DNA of 64,000 nucleotides from Thuidium tamariscinum (taxonomy: Eukaryota; Streptophyta; Bryopsida; Hypnales; Thuidiaceae): contig OX344758.2 in assembly GCA_947034885.2 (NCBI GenBank), forward strand, positions 1,242,501 through 1,306,500. Reading direction: 5' to 3'. Below the pieces are notes generated by a model. That model was not told the origin of the DNA. It worked only from the letters and a program-made list of their open reading frames with translations, and ran no database searches. Positions 1-10,880 of this stretch are shown in pieces (the first letter of the stretch is position 1; each line of letters starts with the position of its first letter). The position numbers and the translations under genes were made by a program.

Positions 1-249
1 GGCGTTCAAGCTAAAATAACATTGCCATCCTCCATCCCTACATAATCTTGCAGGTTTAGGGTAGGTCAAATGTGGATTCCTATTCTAATTCATGATATCA
101 TTGCCATCCTCCATCCCTGCATAGTCTTGCAGGTTCAGGGTAGGTCAAATGTGAAGTCCTACTCTAATTCATGATAACATTGCCATCCTCCATCCCTGCA
201 TAGTCTTGCAGGTTCAAGGTAGGTCAAATGCGAAGCCCTACTCTAATCA
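1..249. repeat. 79-bp tandem repeat, about three units
   Basis: The block beginning ATTGCCATCCTCCATCCCT starts at 21, 100 and 179, giving a 79-bp period. The units differ by a few substitutions. The array runs off the left edge, so its true copy number is unknown. No coding frame follows the period. Confidence 0.9.
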
Positions 250-369
250 ATAATCGTTTTGAGGGAAAGTTTGCAAGTATTGCCTAAAACAAGACATAGA
301 TAACTAAATCCCAAGTGTCTTCATATGTAACTGTGGCAAGGCATATTTTTGATTTTTCTGTTTAGCAGG

Positions 370-663
370 TCTTGGGAGCGGAAGTCAAGAACCTAGGAAC
401 CGGAATTTCTCACGGAACGGGTAAGATCCTACAAAGATACCGGATAAAGCCGTAAGTGACTAAGTAGTGGAACAAGTCCGGTCCATGACAATGGGAGACT
501 GGAACGGAAAGGATTCCGGACCCCTACAGAACAAGAACAGATTCTATCCGGATTTAGTTCCAGAGCGGAACGGATCCTTTCCGGACTTGGGACTGATCGG
601 ATGGGAACGGGAACGGAAGAGTAGGAACGGAAGATCGGATCCATTTCTGGAAACTATATAAGG
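370..663 (+). promoter_or_regulatory. CCGGA/GGAACGG-rich promoter region with TATA box
   Basis: A consensus TATA box (TATATAAGG) lies at 655-663. About 280 bp upstream of it are dense in CCGGA, GGATCC and GGAACGG words in both orientations. The region is much richer in GC than the DNA to its left. A compositionally similar CCGGA-rich stretch precedes the related ORF at 25377. I infer a promoter, possibly the U3 part of a retroelement LTR. I could not find a matching second LTR; 3530-3790 is similar in word content only. Confidence 0.6.
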
Positions 664-1012
664 CCTGACATTTTCAGTTGGCCCATTTGTTCTCAGGCGC
701 TTCGTTGTGTGTTTTTTAACTCTCAGCGTTTTCCGCCTTTTTGTGAGTTAGTTTTCTGCGCGGGTTTGGTGGCGCGACTTTCTGTGGCGCGGCTGTCAGT
801 GGTAGCGCCTGGTATTTGTCAGAGCGGGCAATTGTCAGTGTGCACGGGTTTCAGACGGTGCGCCGAGGTGCTGGTGTGCGCGGGAGGAGTGTGTGTGTGT
901 TTGTGCAGGTGGTTATTACGGGCGGATTGGTTTTGTGTTTGTGTTGTGAGTGTGTGTGAGGAACGGGACGTGCGGCTAGGAGAGGAGTGAGGTAGTTTTC
1001 CGGATAGTTGCC
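664..1012 (+). other. Probable transcribed 5' leader
   Basis: This G/T-rich, GC-elevated stretch lies between the TATA box and the first long ORF. It carries an incidental 93-codon frame at 709-990 made largely of Cys, Val, Leu and Arg with no recognisable domain. I read the stretch as an untranslated leader. Confidence 0.4.
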
Positions 1013-2254
1013 ATGCCTCAGCTATGCCGGAAGAGGAACGAGTCCACTACACCCCCACCCGCAGGGATAAAACTTAAAAAAGTAGTTTCGCTCATTCCTT
1101 CTACAGAGCCGGAGAAGACCAACTTGATGGCGGACTTGACCACCATGGAGTGCCTAGGGTTAGCAGAGATACCCTGGGGGTTCAAGGAGGAGCGGATGGT
1201 GAAGGAACTAATGGGAAAGGTGTCGAACCAGTTCGACAACACGGAGCGGAGAGTGGTGCACAAATGGACAGAGGTGCACTGGAGGGCCGTGTATGGATTC
1301 AAACACCAGGGGCATGGACCGGCCGGGAGGAAGGTAGACTTCCTCCAAAACAAATTTCACGGCACCCCTCACCCGAAGGACGGATATTGGGTGATGGACT
1401 GTAACGAAGACAGGCATAGACGCCTGTTGAAGTTTCTGCTTCCGGTCCTTCATCCGGAAAAGCCAACCCGGGTGACGGTCGGCCTGGCCAACACGATCTT
1501 CGGTGCTCTGATCGGGGACCGGAAAGTAGATTGGGGCCGGATCATAGCGGAGCTGATCACTCGGTTACTCAGGAACCTCGGAGGGAGTAGGGCGACTCCG
1601 ATCTCTCCCTACCCCTTCCACCTCTACCACCACTTGCAGCTCCTCACGGATACGGAGGAGAAGACTTGGCACGCTCAGGAGATAGTCCTGACATACGGAG
1701 AGTCGGAGACGGATGATGAGGAGACCTACTCTGAATCCGACACGGAAGATGAGGATAAGGGAGAGGAACCGGAAGTTCCGCTCGTGAAGTGGCAGAAGAC
1801 CACACCGCCGAACACGAGGGGATCTCCTCCGGTCCGACAGAATCCGGCCACGAAGGACAGAGCGGGACCATCCAAACCGGCAGCAGAAGAAACGGATCCC
1901 CAAGATCCGTTCGAGAAATTAACAGACATCCTGTGCAACATCCGAGCGAATTGGGAGGTCAAACGGATCGTCCTGGAAAACATCGCGGGTATGGTCAATG
2001 GCAAACCGGATCATACTCTTCCGACCGTGGTAGGGAACTGCATTGCCTCGCCCGTGGATCTCGCCAAGCAAGAGGCGGAAAACCGGAAACTTCAGGAGGA
2101 AGTTGACGGTTTGAAGGCAGAACTCCTTATTCTCAGGGACAACGAGGCCGCTACCAAGGAGATGGCGGCGGATACCATCAAAATGGCGGAGCACGTGAAG
2201 GCCATATTCGGGGAACCCGGATCGGCTGCCATCCGGGCTCAGTTATTTGACTAG
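1013..2254 (+). CDS. Unrecognised retroelement-like protein, upstream portion (413 aa)
   Basis: The frame begins with ATG in the context GCCATGCC and ends at TAG 2252-2254. I do not recognise the family. Visible parts are a Lys/Pro-rich N-terminus, a conserved block (PWGFKEE..MVKEL.....W...VY..K), then RVTVGLANTIFGALIGDRKVDW followed by a TPISPYPFHLYHHLQLL-type segment, a strongly acidic Glu/Asp/Ser stretch at about residues 230-260, and a charged helical C-terminus. The block around PW...MV.EL and KDG(Y/F).V..C recurs in the truncated ORF at 25377, so this is a multicopy family. Copy number, promoter context and composition suggest a gag-like or domesticated retroelement protein. That is inference; no zinc knuckle or enzymatic motif is visible. 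Confidence 0.6.
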   Translation: MPQLCRKRNESTTPPPAGIKLKKVVSLIPSTEPEKTNLMADLTTMECLGLAEIPWGFKEERMVKELMGKVSNQFDNTERRVVHKWTEVHWRAVYGFKHQGHGPAGRKVDFLQNKFHGTPHPKDGYWVMDCNEDRHRRLLKFLLPVLHPEKPTRVTVGLANTIFGALIGDRKVDWGRIIAELITRLLRNLGGSRATPISPYPFHLYHHLQLLTDTEEKTWHAQEIVLTYGESETDDEETYSESDTEDEDKGEEPEVPLVKWQKTTPPNTRGSPPVRQNPATKDRAGPSKPAAEETDPQDPFEKLTDILCNIRANWEVKRIVLENIAGMVNGKPDHTLPTVVGNCIASPVDLAKQEAENRKLQEEVDGLKAELLILRDNEAATKEMAADTIKMAEHVKAIFGEPGSAAIRAQLFD

Positions 2255-2620
2255 GAGGTGCACAAGGAGAATAAGTTATCCGGAAGCCAGATAGTTCGGA
2301 TCCTCTCCGACTTCTCCGAGAAGGTAGAGACAACTCTGGTGAAGGTTTGGGAGGCGGCTGAACGGATGGAAGACTGCACCCGGAGGCTGACAGAAATTCC
2401 GGTCAGGCTTTCCGATCTGTTTCTTCCGAGTCTTTCCGAGGGGATGCCTCAGAGGCCAGGAAAGGACAAGACGCCGCAGTCCAAGAAGTTGGAGCGGGCG
2501 TCGACGGTTCAACGGAAGGCGACAATCCAATTGTCGGAGTCTCCTGCGAGCCCGGTCGCTGGAGCTCCGATTGCAGTGGATGGGGAGCGGAATCGGAACC
2601 TCACTGAGGTTTTCGAATAG
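2255..2620 (+). CDS. In-frame continuation beyond an amber stop
   Basis: The frame continues directly past the TAG at 2252-2254 for another 121 codons to TAG 2618-2620, with no frame change. The segment is charged and helical (EKVETTLVKVWEAAERMEDC), then Pro/Ser-rich. The sequence on both sides of the stop reads like one helix, so the ancestral protein was probably about 535 residues. The stop is most simply a C-to-T change of a CAG codon. Programmed readthrough is possible, but I see no known readthrough context. Confidence 0.5.
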   Translation, partial: EVHKENKLSGSQIVRILSDFSEKVETTLVKVWEAAERMEDCTRRLTEIPVRLSDLFLPSLSEGMPQRPGKDKTPQSKKLERASTVQRKATIQLSESPASPVAGAPIAVDGERNRNLTEVFE

Positions 2621-3830
2621 ATCAGGAGGGCGGAAAGCCCAACTATAGGCTCAAGAGTAGAAGAGGCAGATAGTTAGATGTTAGGTTTTCTTGTAATTTT
2701 ACTTACTTAGAATCGGATCGGGAGGTAATCCGGTCCGGATTAGGAACTTGGAGCGGGTTGGAATCCGTTCCGGTTCAAGAGTAGGTAGGAACGGATCCGC
2801 CGAGCGTTAATCACGGCGGACTTGTATGGCGCTTTTTGCTTTTTGCCCATTATTTAAGTTAGTCCCCTCGCGATGGACTGGGAGTCTTTCTTTTGCATTT
2901 CCTCGTGTATTTTATTCTCTTGCTTTGCGCATGTATCTCCCGAGTTTGGCAGGGCGGCGTAACGCGGAGTTAAGAAGGCGCAAGTGGTTTTGCAGACGAT
3001 ATTCTCCCTTTGGTATTTATTTTCCGTGGCTAAGTGTATGAGAACGGGTAGAGAAGAGTTGGGAGTGTATTTCTAGTGCCTCAGCGCTTCTAGGACTTAA
3101 GATTCCGGGTAAGAAAGCCGTTGTTAGGCTAGACGAGAGGGAGGGATTCCTTAGTCGTGCTAGAGCTCCTGGGTGGGAAATCTAGTTGAGTGTCTGATCT
3201 CCTGTGAAGTCTCACTGTCTTGTGGCAAACGGAAGAGTTTTGGTTGACGTTGGAACGGACGGGTACACTTGTAACCACCCGACTCCACAGGAACGGGAGG
3301 TAATTCTAAAGTTGTTGTAGTATGGGAAGGTCGTACGGGGGATCTCTGTGTGACCTACAGTCCGGATTTCTATCTGTACTGCTGTGAGGGATCAAACTTG
3401 ATCTGAGGTAACTTTAGAGTTAATGAGTAGAAAGTGGGTCTTCAGCCACTATAAGTCACGGAAGGAGCGGTGGGCCTACCACTCACAAAATCAAGCGGCG
3501 ACCCCTCTGATGGTAAAACAGAGGCAAAGCTAAACCGGATTGAGGAACAGATATGTATGGATCATCCGGAACGGATTGGTCCAGAGAGGAAACTAGGAGC
3601 GGAATCCGTTAGGGTGCGGATTCGCTGCAGTTTGACGGAACGGATAAGTTCCGGGAAACCGGAAAAGTCAAGGAGCGGATCCGTTCCAGACCAGATTGTT
3701 AGAATACCAGTTTTGAACGGGATAACGGGTTGTTGTCCTCGGGTTGTTTTGGTGTTTTCGGTTCTAGATCCAGAACCGGATTATAGAGTTTTTGGAGCTG
3801 TCCTATCTTAATCGCTTAACTAAGCCAGAT
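2621..3830 (+). other. GC-elevated noncoding 3' part of the same unit
   Basis: No supported ORF. The region holds further CCGGA/CCGGAT-rich stretches at about 2700-2810 and 3530-3790, resembling 370-650 in composition but not alignable as a clean LTR. Composition drops back to AT-rich DNA after about 3830, which suggests the end of the inserted unit. Confidence 0.4.
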
Positions 3831-4864
3831 ACTTCACAGAATCTCGTGGGTTCGATCTTTAGAGTCACTTAGTTATATTCTACAGTGATTTTTGTGAGTA
3901 TAATGGGGAATTTACTTACCCTGTATTGCGACAGTAACTAAGGGCAAAAACACAGGCATGGGGTCCTGTAAGATCGACCTAAGAAATCTAGGACCAAATC
4001 GGAACATCAAGTAGTGGATGAAGTTGTGTTTCTCAACACATAACATACGCATAGTGAATGCTCCGGATGGCCATACTGAAGGAGGTTGGTGTCCTCCAAA
4101 ATCCATAAGTATTAGTCGTGTAATACAAATGATGTAGGCATGGTATTCATACCTTTTATAATGAGAGTGAAAATCTTCTTCATGACGCTAAGTTTTGTCA
4201 GTGGTGAGCCAGATGTAAGTAGCTTCTTTGTGAAGCATCAAACCCCCAATAAGTCACCAGTATTTGATGTAAATTTAAAAGATCCCTTCCTGAAAATTAA
4301 AGTCATAAATGTGGAAAGAATAAGCTCGATGTAGACCTACGAATCCCAAGACATTTAATAATAATTATCTCATGTGATGGTATAATTCCATTATTTTGGG
4401 TGAACTATATTAGTATGCTTGCACGAATAAGAAGTCTAAAATTGACTTTAAGAGGTTTGAATAGTTTTTAGATTCACTACATCTGTGAAATCGTAAGATG
4501 TTGATTTCAATTTTAAGAAAGTAATTTCACTGATGCTTGTGGCTGAAGCTTAAATGTTTAATTGCCCCTTTAGCCGTCCATCTTTGGAAAATGCTAATAG
4601 GATGACAATCAAATCATTTAACAATGGGTTGGCATATAGGTTATAACCTATAGCTTTTACTTTTACATGTCTTCCATGGAAATTATTGTATTCAACTTAT
4701 TTCCATACTATTCCAGAAGTATGTGGGCGCTTCATTCCCACCCTTGGAATTAAGCGATCACAACCAAGCTCTAGTCCTTACGATCCTATCACCTACGGGT
4801 GTCTAAGCGTCAATCCATTGTGCCTTCCAAGCAATGGATCTTCTTTACTAGCCTACCTATCCTA
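3831..4864. other. AT-rich spacer, nothing recognised
   Basis: Only short frames with no domain content. If the LTR element to the right were complete, its missing second LTR would be expected near here or in the next block. I could not find a copy of the 11.6-11.83 kb LTR. Confidence 0.4.
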
Positions 4865-5345
4865 CCAAGGGTTTGTTTCGTTCTCTTGTCCTACTTCTAA
4901 TTGCTCCTTACTCTATGTGTTTTGTTCTCTTGTCCTACTTCTATGTTCCTTACTCTATGTGTTTCGTTCTCTCGTCCTACTTCTACATGGTTGGATTTAT
5001 TTTAGCCTATTTACGTATGGTATTTCCTACCTTATCTCTACGTCTTCGTGTTTTTCTCCTATCCTACGTAGTTGTCTTGTTTGACTTCTACTCTTTGTAT
5101 TTTAATTGAATACCCCTACTCTACGTAGTTGTCTTGCTCTACTTCTACTTTACGTATTTTAATTGAGTACCCTACTCTACGTAGTTGTCTTGTTCTACTT
5201 CTACTCTACGTATTTTAATTGAGTACCTCTAGTCCTCTACTCTACGTATTGATATTTGATTAACCTATTCTACGTCTTTGTATTTGTTTTGGCCTACTCT
5301 ACGTATTTATATTCCTCTACTCTATGTATTTGCACTATTCTACTT
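4865..5345. repeat. Pyrimidine-rich degenerate tandem repeats
   Basis: Repeated phrases such as CTACTCTACGTAGTTGTCTTG and GTATTTTAATTGAGTACC occur several times with roughly 50-60 bp spacing, preceded by a related array with TTACTCTATGTGTTT and TCTTGTCCTACTTCTA. On the minus strand this lies just downstream of the captured-gene remnant. It could be an old 3' untranslated or polypurine region of that element. Confidence 0.6.
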
Positions 5346-5365
5346 CTCCTTCCTATTCTAGTTGT

Positions 5366-6408
5366 GGTTATTCCTCCTGACCGGAACTCAGATTTCCAAC
5401 GATTGCGGGCTCCGCTGCATCCGTCTCGTTCTCCAGTGCGTGCATAGCTTCACTCACTTCCGTACTCGAAATTCCAGAGGTACTGCTCAACAATAGACTG
5501 GACTCTACGTCGAAGTCAGATTCTTCCACTGTTGGTGGAACATTCGTTTCAGATCTACATGAATTGCTGGCTGTAGACTCCGCATGCTCTAGCGGTCTCA
5601 AATTCACACCCTCGTCCTCCATTGAACCCTCCGTGCCCTCCAACGGTCCTGGTGGTGGATCCTTTCTTTGCACCTCATCAGTAGCAGAGCCCACTAACTC
5701 GGCCGCTGAGGCCTCTGACTGCCAACTCTTCTCCGCAGTACCAACTTTGGCGGCCTTCGGGACCTCTTTCGTGGTGTCTGATACAACGGTAGAGTCCTCT
5801 GGCAAAGACTCCACCTTGTCGTCAAGCACAGGTGTGCCCAGATCTACATCTACAGGACCTCCAGGGACTACTTCAGAGATTTGGTCGCCCTAGAGAATCT
5901 ACCTGTCTGCTTCGTCGCTCCTCTCCACGGACTGTGCATCACCTGCCGGAACGCCCGATTCCTCGACTGTTGCTTCTTCACTCCCTACACTTTCCTCACC
6001 CCCAACTGCTGCCATGTGCCCCTCTGCCACCTCGCTCGACAATTCCTGCGACTCTGCAACAGCGGGGATGTGGTCTACCACAGATGACTCTTCCTCTGAG
6101 CCTGCCGCATGAGAAGGCGAATCTTCTACGAGCTTGTTGGTTGCTCCATCATCAACCTCCGCTGATTGGAGACTGCCCTGCTCAGCAGCCTCAACACTCT
6201 TCACGTGCACGTCAGCCACAATAGATTCCGCTGCTTTGTCGACATCCTCATTCTCGACTAGCGCTGCAGCACTAGTCGTGGAAGTTATTGCCTTGGATGG
6301 AACAATACCGGCCTCGCTCATGGGTGTCCCAGCCCTTCTTCCGTTGCTGGCAGACTCGACTTGCCCAAGGGCAGACCCATAGTTCATAGCCTCCTGCTGC
6401 GCTTGATA
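5366..6408 (-). pseudogene. Acidic Ser/Glu/Ala-rich tail, probable C-terminal part of the interrupted MYB3R fusion
   Basis: On the minus strand one frame runs from the CACTA insertion point to a stop at about 5368, broken only by two nearby TAGs at about 5899-5901 and 5890-5892. It encodes a Ser/Thr/Glu/Ala-rich, low-complexity region beginning YQAQQEAMNYGSALGQVES with no enzymatic motif. It abuts the far side of the CACTA element whose other flank is the MYB3R R3 repeat. It is therefore inferred to be the C-terminal tail of the same pseudogene. The frames on the two sides are offset by one base after removing the element and one TSD copy. Identity as a true MYB3R tail is not demonstrated. 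Confidence 0.5.
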
Positions 6409-9400
6409 CACTAGAAGAAAACTGTGTTTTTTTTAATGTCTAGCCCTGACATACTCATGTCTAGAGGTGAACATCTACATGTCTAAACAGATGTCTGGGT
6501 GCATTTCAATGTCTATAGTAGATTTTTTTGTGTGTTGGAGACGAAGGTGTAAAATTCTAGTGAAAAACAAGATGTGCTTCCATTGACATCGACTTTTTGC
6601 TAGTGTTGGTTGAAGACAGGGTGATGTTGGAATCGATGTCTATAGAAACATTCATTGCCACGTCAACTTCACTGACCCATTTTGACTTTGGATAATTTTA
6701 TAAGAATTATTTTGGTTCAAAATAAAAATGCTGCCCAAGTAAGAAAAAACGAAATGGGCAGTGACAAAAAAAATTCCGGGGGAAAAAATGATGACGTGGT
6801 TGTTGACGTCACATCTGACATCAAATATTCATGACATGGCAGATGCTATAATCTGACGTGCCAGATTGCCACATCACTACTTTCAAGTACTACACAAATT
6901 TGATGTTCTCTTAGACGTCAGAAGAGACTTAATTAAGTCATAGTAGATGTCCTCTGAGACATTTATAAGTCTCATAAGGCACCTTGTAAGAGTGTCATGT
7001 TCATGTAGATGTTGAGTGTGACTTTAATGCGTTCCAACAGACTCTTATGAGACGATAGGATGGACCTTGTGACATTTATGGGAATTTTTGGACGTTTTAG
7101 GTAACATATTCTAGAGTTCAGAGGTGTTTAGCGTTGTACAAAAGTTAACTCCTACTGTTTGAAGTTTCATGTATTCTTCATTAAACTCAAGAAAAGTTAC
7201 TATATATAAACATAAAAGACTATATCCAAAGTTCATCCTTAACATCCTATGCCATAACATTTTATAAAGTGGTCAAGGGACACTAATGTTCTATCTAGCA
7301 TTTAGGAATTTGGAGAAATTCTTTCATTGCAACGAGGATTGGATCAAGATGTTCATAGTTTGAAGTCTTCTATTTTCTATGAAAACAATGACGTTTTTAT
7401 AGGGTTCAAATAGGTCACATGATGTACAACAAGTGAAGTGGATGAAGTAGGATAACACAAGATGTTTCAAAAACATTGCAATATAGAAGTAATATAATAA
7501 GAAAGCTTGTTTCTATAGAATATTTTCAAAGGTATTTTATGTGTGGCTATTTACCTTAATTCTTGTATTTCAGACTACTATATTTTTACATAAAAAGATA
7601 CAAAGGGCATATTTTCAATACCCTATAATTTTTGTAAATTCATTCTTGTAGGTTTTCAAATAGGGCTATGTTACATTTAAAATTGAGATTTTTTTCCTTC
7701 CACTACATATATGTACAAGATTTATACCATGAAACCAATAACAATCAATTCAATTTAAGTGCTATTGACAAAGTGGTCGTTTTCAACTTTTAAAGGTCAA
7801 TTGTTCATTGAACAAACAATTGAAAATTTAGGTAGGTTCCTATGAATTGAATTTGATTGGATGTTCATAAAATTTTAACATAAGATGTGAATATGTCTTT
7901 AAGTGAAAATATATATTTTTTCCAACTAGAGATCCAAATTAAAGTTATGTTTCCCTAAATTTTTTTAGTAGGTTGGAAAATTTGGATATCTTTGGCACAT
8001 CTTTTGCAAAAACACTCATTGACTTTTGAAATTTGGAAAATATACAAAAAATAAAATATGGTATTTAAGTGTCTAAAAAAATTTTGAAAGCCTAAATCCT
8101 AAATCCTCACATTCACAATTTCACACTAAGTATGTAGCTTTTTGAACCCTTGCTATAGAAATTACACAAACATTTACAAAAACAAATAAAATAAGAAGTC
8201 ATTGTACAACACAATAGACCAAAATCCTAAATCCTAACTATTGAAAATACTAAAGTGCAGGAAGATGAAGTCAAATGAGTATCATCTACAATGACTTTGA
8301 ACCAACAAAAAAAATCATTTCAATTTTTTTTAATCTAAAATGCACACAATTGCAATATAATAATGAAATTTTCCTAAATTAAACAATTTTACACTTTTGG
8401 TATTATAATTGTATAATTGTTTGACAATATTTTTTAAAAATTTGTATGTTTTAATATTGAAAATTCATTGCTTCTATACACCAATTTTACAAATGTGCAT
8501 TACTGCAATTATTCATAAAAGTTATACTTTCAATATCAAATTAAATATATTTTGCAATGCTTAAACATATAATTTTCATTATCTAAGTTGTGGTATTGTT
8601 TACTAAGCCACTAGACAATATTCATTTATGGTAGTTACAATATTTCATTTATGCTTGTTTTCTTCTATATTGATTCAATATTGCATTAGTACTATACTGT
8701 TAAATATTTGCATTAATATTGAAAGTTACCCACATCAATACCATTTCACTTGGAAGAAGAATTTTTTTCCAATCGATAGATTACTTGTCACTTGTCATCA
8801 ACTATCACTAAAATTGGTAGCTTGACTTTTCTCTACATCTTAGGAAATCCAACCCAACTCATAGAATCTAGCCCCTTAGTTTCTTAAATCCAAATTAGGT
8901 ATAGGTAAAGCTATCTATTATCACCTACCCTTCATTATAAATAACTTTAAATATTTCATTTTAATGATGCTAGTTTACTTTTTAAAATTATCTAAATTTA
9001 AGAGAAGTTAATTAATACCACCTTGCATTTGATTGCACAATACAGTTTTTAAAAAATGGAGAGTTCTTCCCCCAAGATTTCATTACATTCATTAGAAGTT
9101 CTAACATGTAATAGACAATGCAAGATGTTATCTTATATGTTTTGCACCCTATAGTGTGCCACATTAGCACACTTTGCCGCCATGTGAAGCTTTTAAAATT
9201 GTTTGTAAGGTGTCAACTGAGATGTCAATTAAAACATCAATTAAGACATGAAGATATTTTTGCAATATCAATTCAGACGTCATTTGAGATGTCCAAATAG
9301 ACAAGGTTCACAACCTGTTGCACTAGGCAAATCCCATATGGTTTGTCTTTCGTCCTAGCACCCCATTAGTATAAATATCTTGCCTGAAGTCTCATGTCAA

Positions 9401-10459
9401 AATATTCATATTATAAATGGTTTTTCAAGCCATGTAACATAGTTTTCATATATGGTGTATTATATATGGATTACAATGTATAGCATATTATATATGATGT
9501 ATTTATATGGTGTACAATGTATGGTGTATTTTGTATGGTGTATGGTGTATTATATACAATGTATTGTATATGGCATGTTGTGTTGAACATTATATTTGCA
9601 TTGGTACATATGTTGTAGTAGACATTACAACATACATGTGCATTATGTAGAATATGTGTGACTAGTAGATATATTAGTGTCATTCTAAATTGTGCATTTA
9701 ATCACACAAATGTCCAATGTGACATTATTTTGTTTGTTTGATTTGTACTAAATATTTTAATAGACGTTCATGATGCCATCAAAGTTGACATTGCAAGATA
9801 TTTCAATGTCTATATTGATGTCTTCGTAAATGTGTATATCTCAAATATTATATCTGTTACTACAGTGTTGAAGTCTTACAGGACATTATATGTCAATATA
9901 TTTGTATCCTTGCCTACACCACATGCACGGAGATGAACATCATATGAAACACATAGATGTCTCTAATGATGTCTTTTGAGACATAAAGATGTCTTTGTAG
10001 ACATTATTAAAAACACCCCCCAAAAGCTCAAAAGACAGTAAATGTGCTTTTAAAAATCTGCCACGTCACCATTTGAACATGCCACGTCACCCCATTTTGA
10101 CCCCCAATGAGATGACGTGGCAAATGCCACATCACCCCATTTTGACCCCCAAATGAGATGACGTGGCAAATGCCACATCAACAAAATATGGATGGATGAA
10201 AAAAAATCCTAGCTGGCTGCCCACGCCTACGTGGCGCTAAATTTCCAGCCACATGGCACTCTTTCAGGACCCCGTTGACCGATGTTTTTTTGAATGTCTA
10301 GCCCTTGACATGTTCATATCTGCATGTTTTTTTGGATGTCTTGCCGATGTTTTTTTTAACGCGATGTATTTGGACATCCGCATGGACATGGAGGATGTCT
10401 AACCCAACATCAACATGCATGAATGGACGTGTCCAGAAAAAGACTGTTTTCTTCTAGTA
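6409..10459. mobile_element. Non-autonomous CACTA (En/Spm) DNA transposon, 4.05 kb
   Basis: The left end is CACTAGAAGAAAACTGTG and the right end is CTGTTTTCTTCTAGTA, the inverted complement with the last G changed to A. It is flanked by the 3-bp target duplication ATA (6406-6408 and 10460-10462). Both subterminal regions are dense in GATGTC/GACATC and GTCTAG words in both orientations, as expected for transposase-binding arrays of this superfamily. GC-rich direct repeats containing CCCATTTTGACCCCC lie at about 10085-10180, with related words near the other end. No transposase ORF remains. The element interrupts the gag-MYB3R pseudogene. Confidence 0.9.
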
Positions 10460-10462
10460 ATA

Positions 10463-10880
10463 AGCTGCCACTCAGCGCTTTCGAGATTGGATCGTTCACA
10501 GTCATAGGATCCACTTTCTTCTTCATGGTGCTGTTCCAATGGTTCTTAATCAAATTGTTGGTACGGCCAAGCAGAAATTTAGCAATTTCAGCCCACTAGT
10601 TTTCATATAGTTGATGGGCATGGGTCAAAGCTAAGTCCTCTTGTTGCGTCCAAGCTTCCCGCTTTATGTTGGGGTTAAGATGATTATTCCATCTTTCTCG
10701 ACATTGCTTGCCAATTCTTCCTGGTAGATTCTGTGCAATCACAGACCACTTCTTAGCTCCATACTTGTTTATAAGTTCCATAATACGGTCATCTTCCTCT
10801 TTGGTCTAAGTACCCTTAACCAAGTCTGGGTTGAGGACCTTCTGCCATCTATGCTGCAAGCATTGCACAAAAGTGCCGTA
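10463..10880 (-). pseudogene. Intronless MYB3R-type DNA-binding repeats (R1 end, R2, R3)
   Basis: The minus-strand frame reads the end of R1 (QCLQHRWQKVLNPDLVKG), then R2 (EEDDRIMELINKYGAKKW, NLPGRIGKQCRERWNNHLNP) and R3 ([45 protein letters not shown]). These are hallmark words of plant three-repeat MYBs, which activate or repress G2/M cell-cycle genes. The region is uninterrupted by introns, whereas MYB3R genes normally have introns here, so a cDNA-derived copy is inferred. TAG codons at 10806-10808 (at a conserved Trp) and 10596-10598 disable it. It is in the same frame as the gag ORF to its right and is cut by the CACTA element on its left. Confidence 0.85.

Noticed and set aside
709-990. 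93-codon frame upstream of the first ORF
   Set aside because: Cys/Val/Arg-rich with no domain. It lies between a TATA box and a better ATG, so I treat it as leader.
1565-1903. Long antisense frames opposite the first ORF
   Set aside because: Shadows of a biased plus-strand ORF.
3470-3811. 113-codon frame in the CCGGA-rich 3' region
   Set aside because: Composition follows the repeated CCGGA words; no motif and no partner in the second copy.
3831-5345. Second LTR of the gag-MYB3R element
   Set aside because: No copy of the TGTCATGGGCTAAGCCC end was found in this interval.
5564-6382. Plus-strand frames opposite the acidic tail
   Set aside because: They mirror the Ser/Glu/Ala codons of the minus-strand pseudogene, which joins in frame with the MYB side region.
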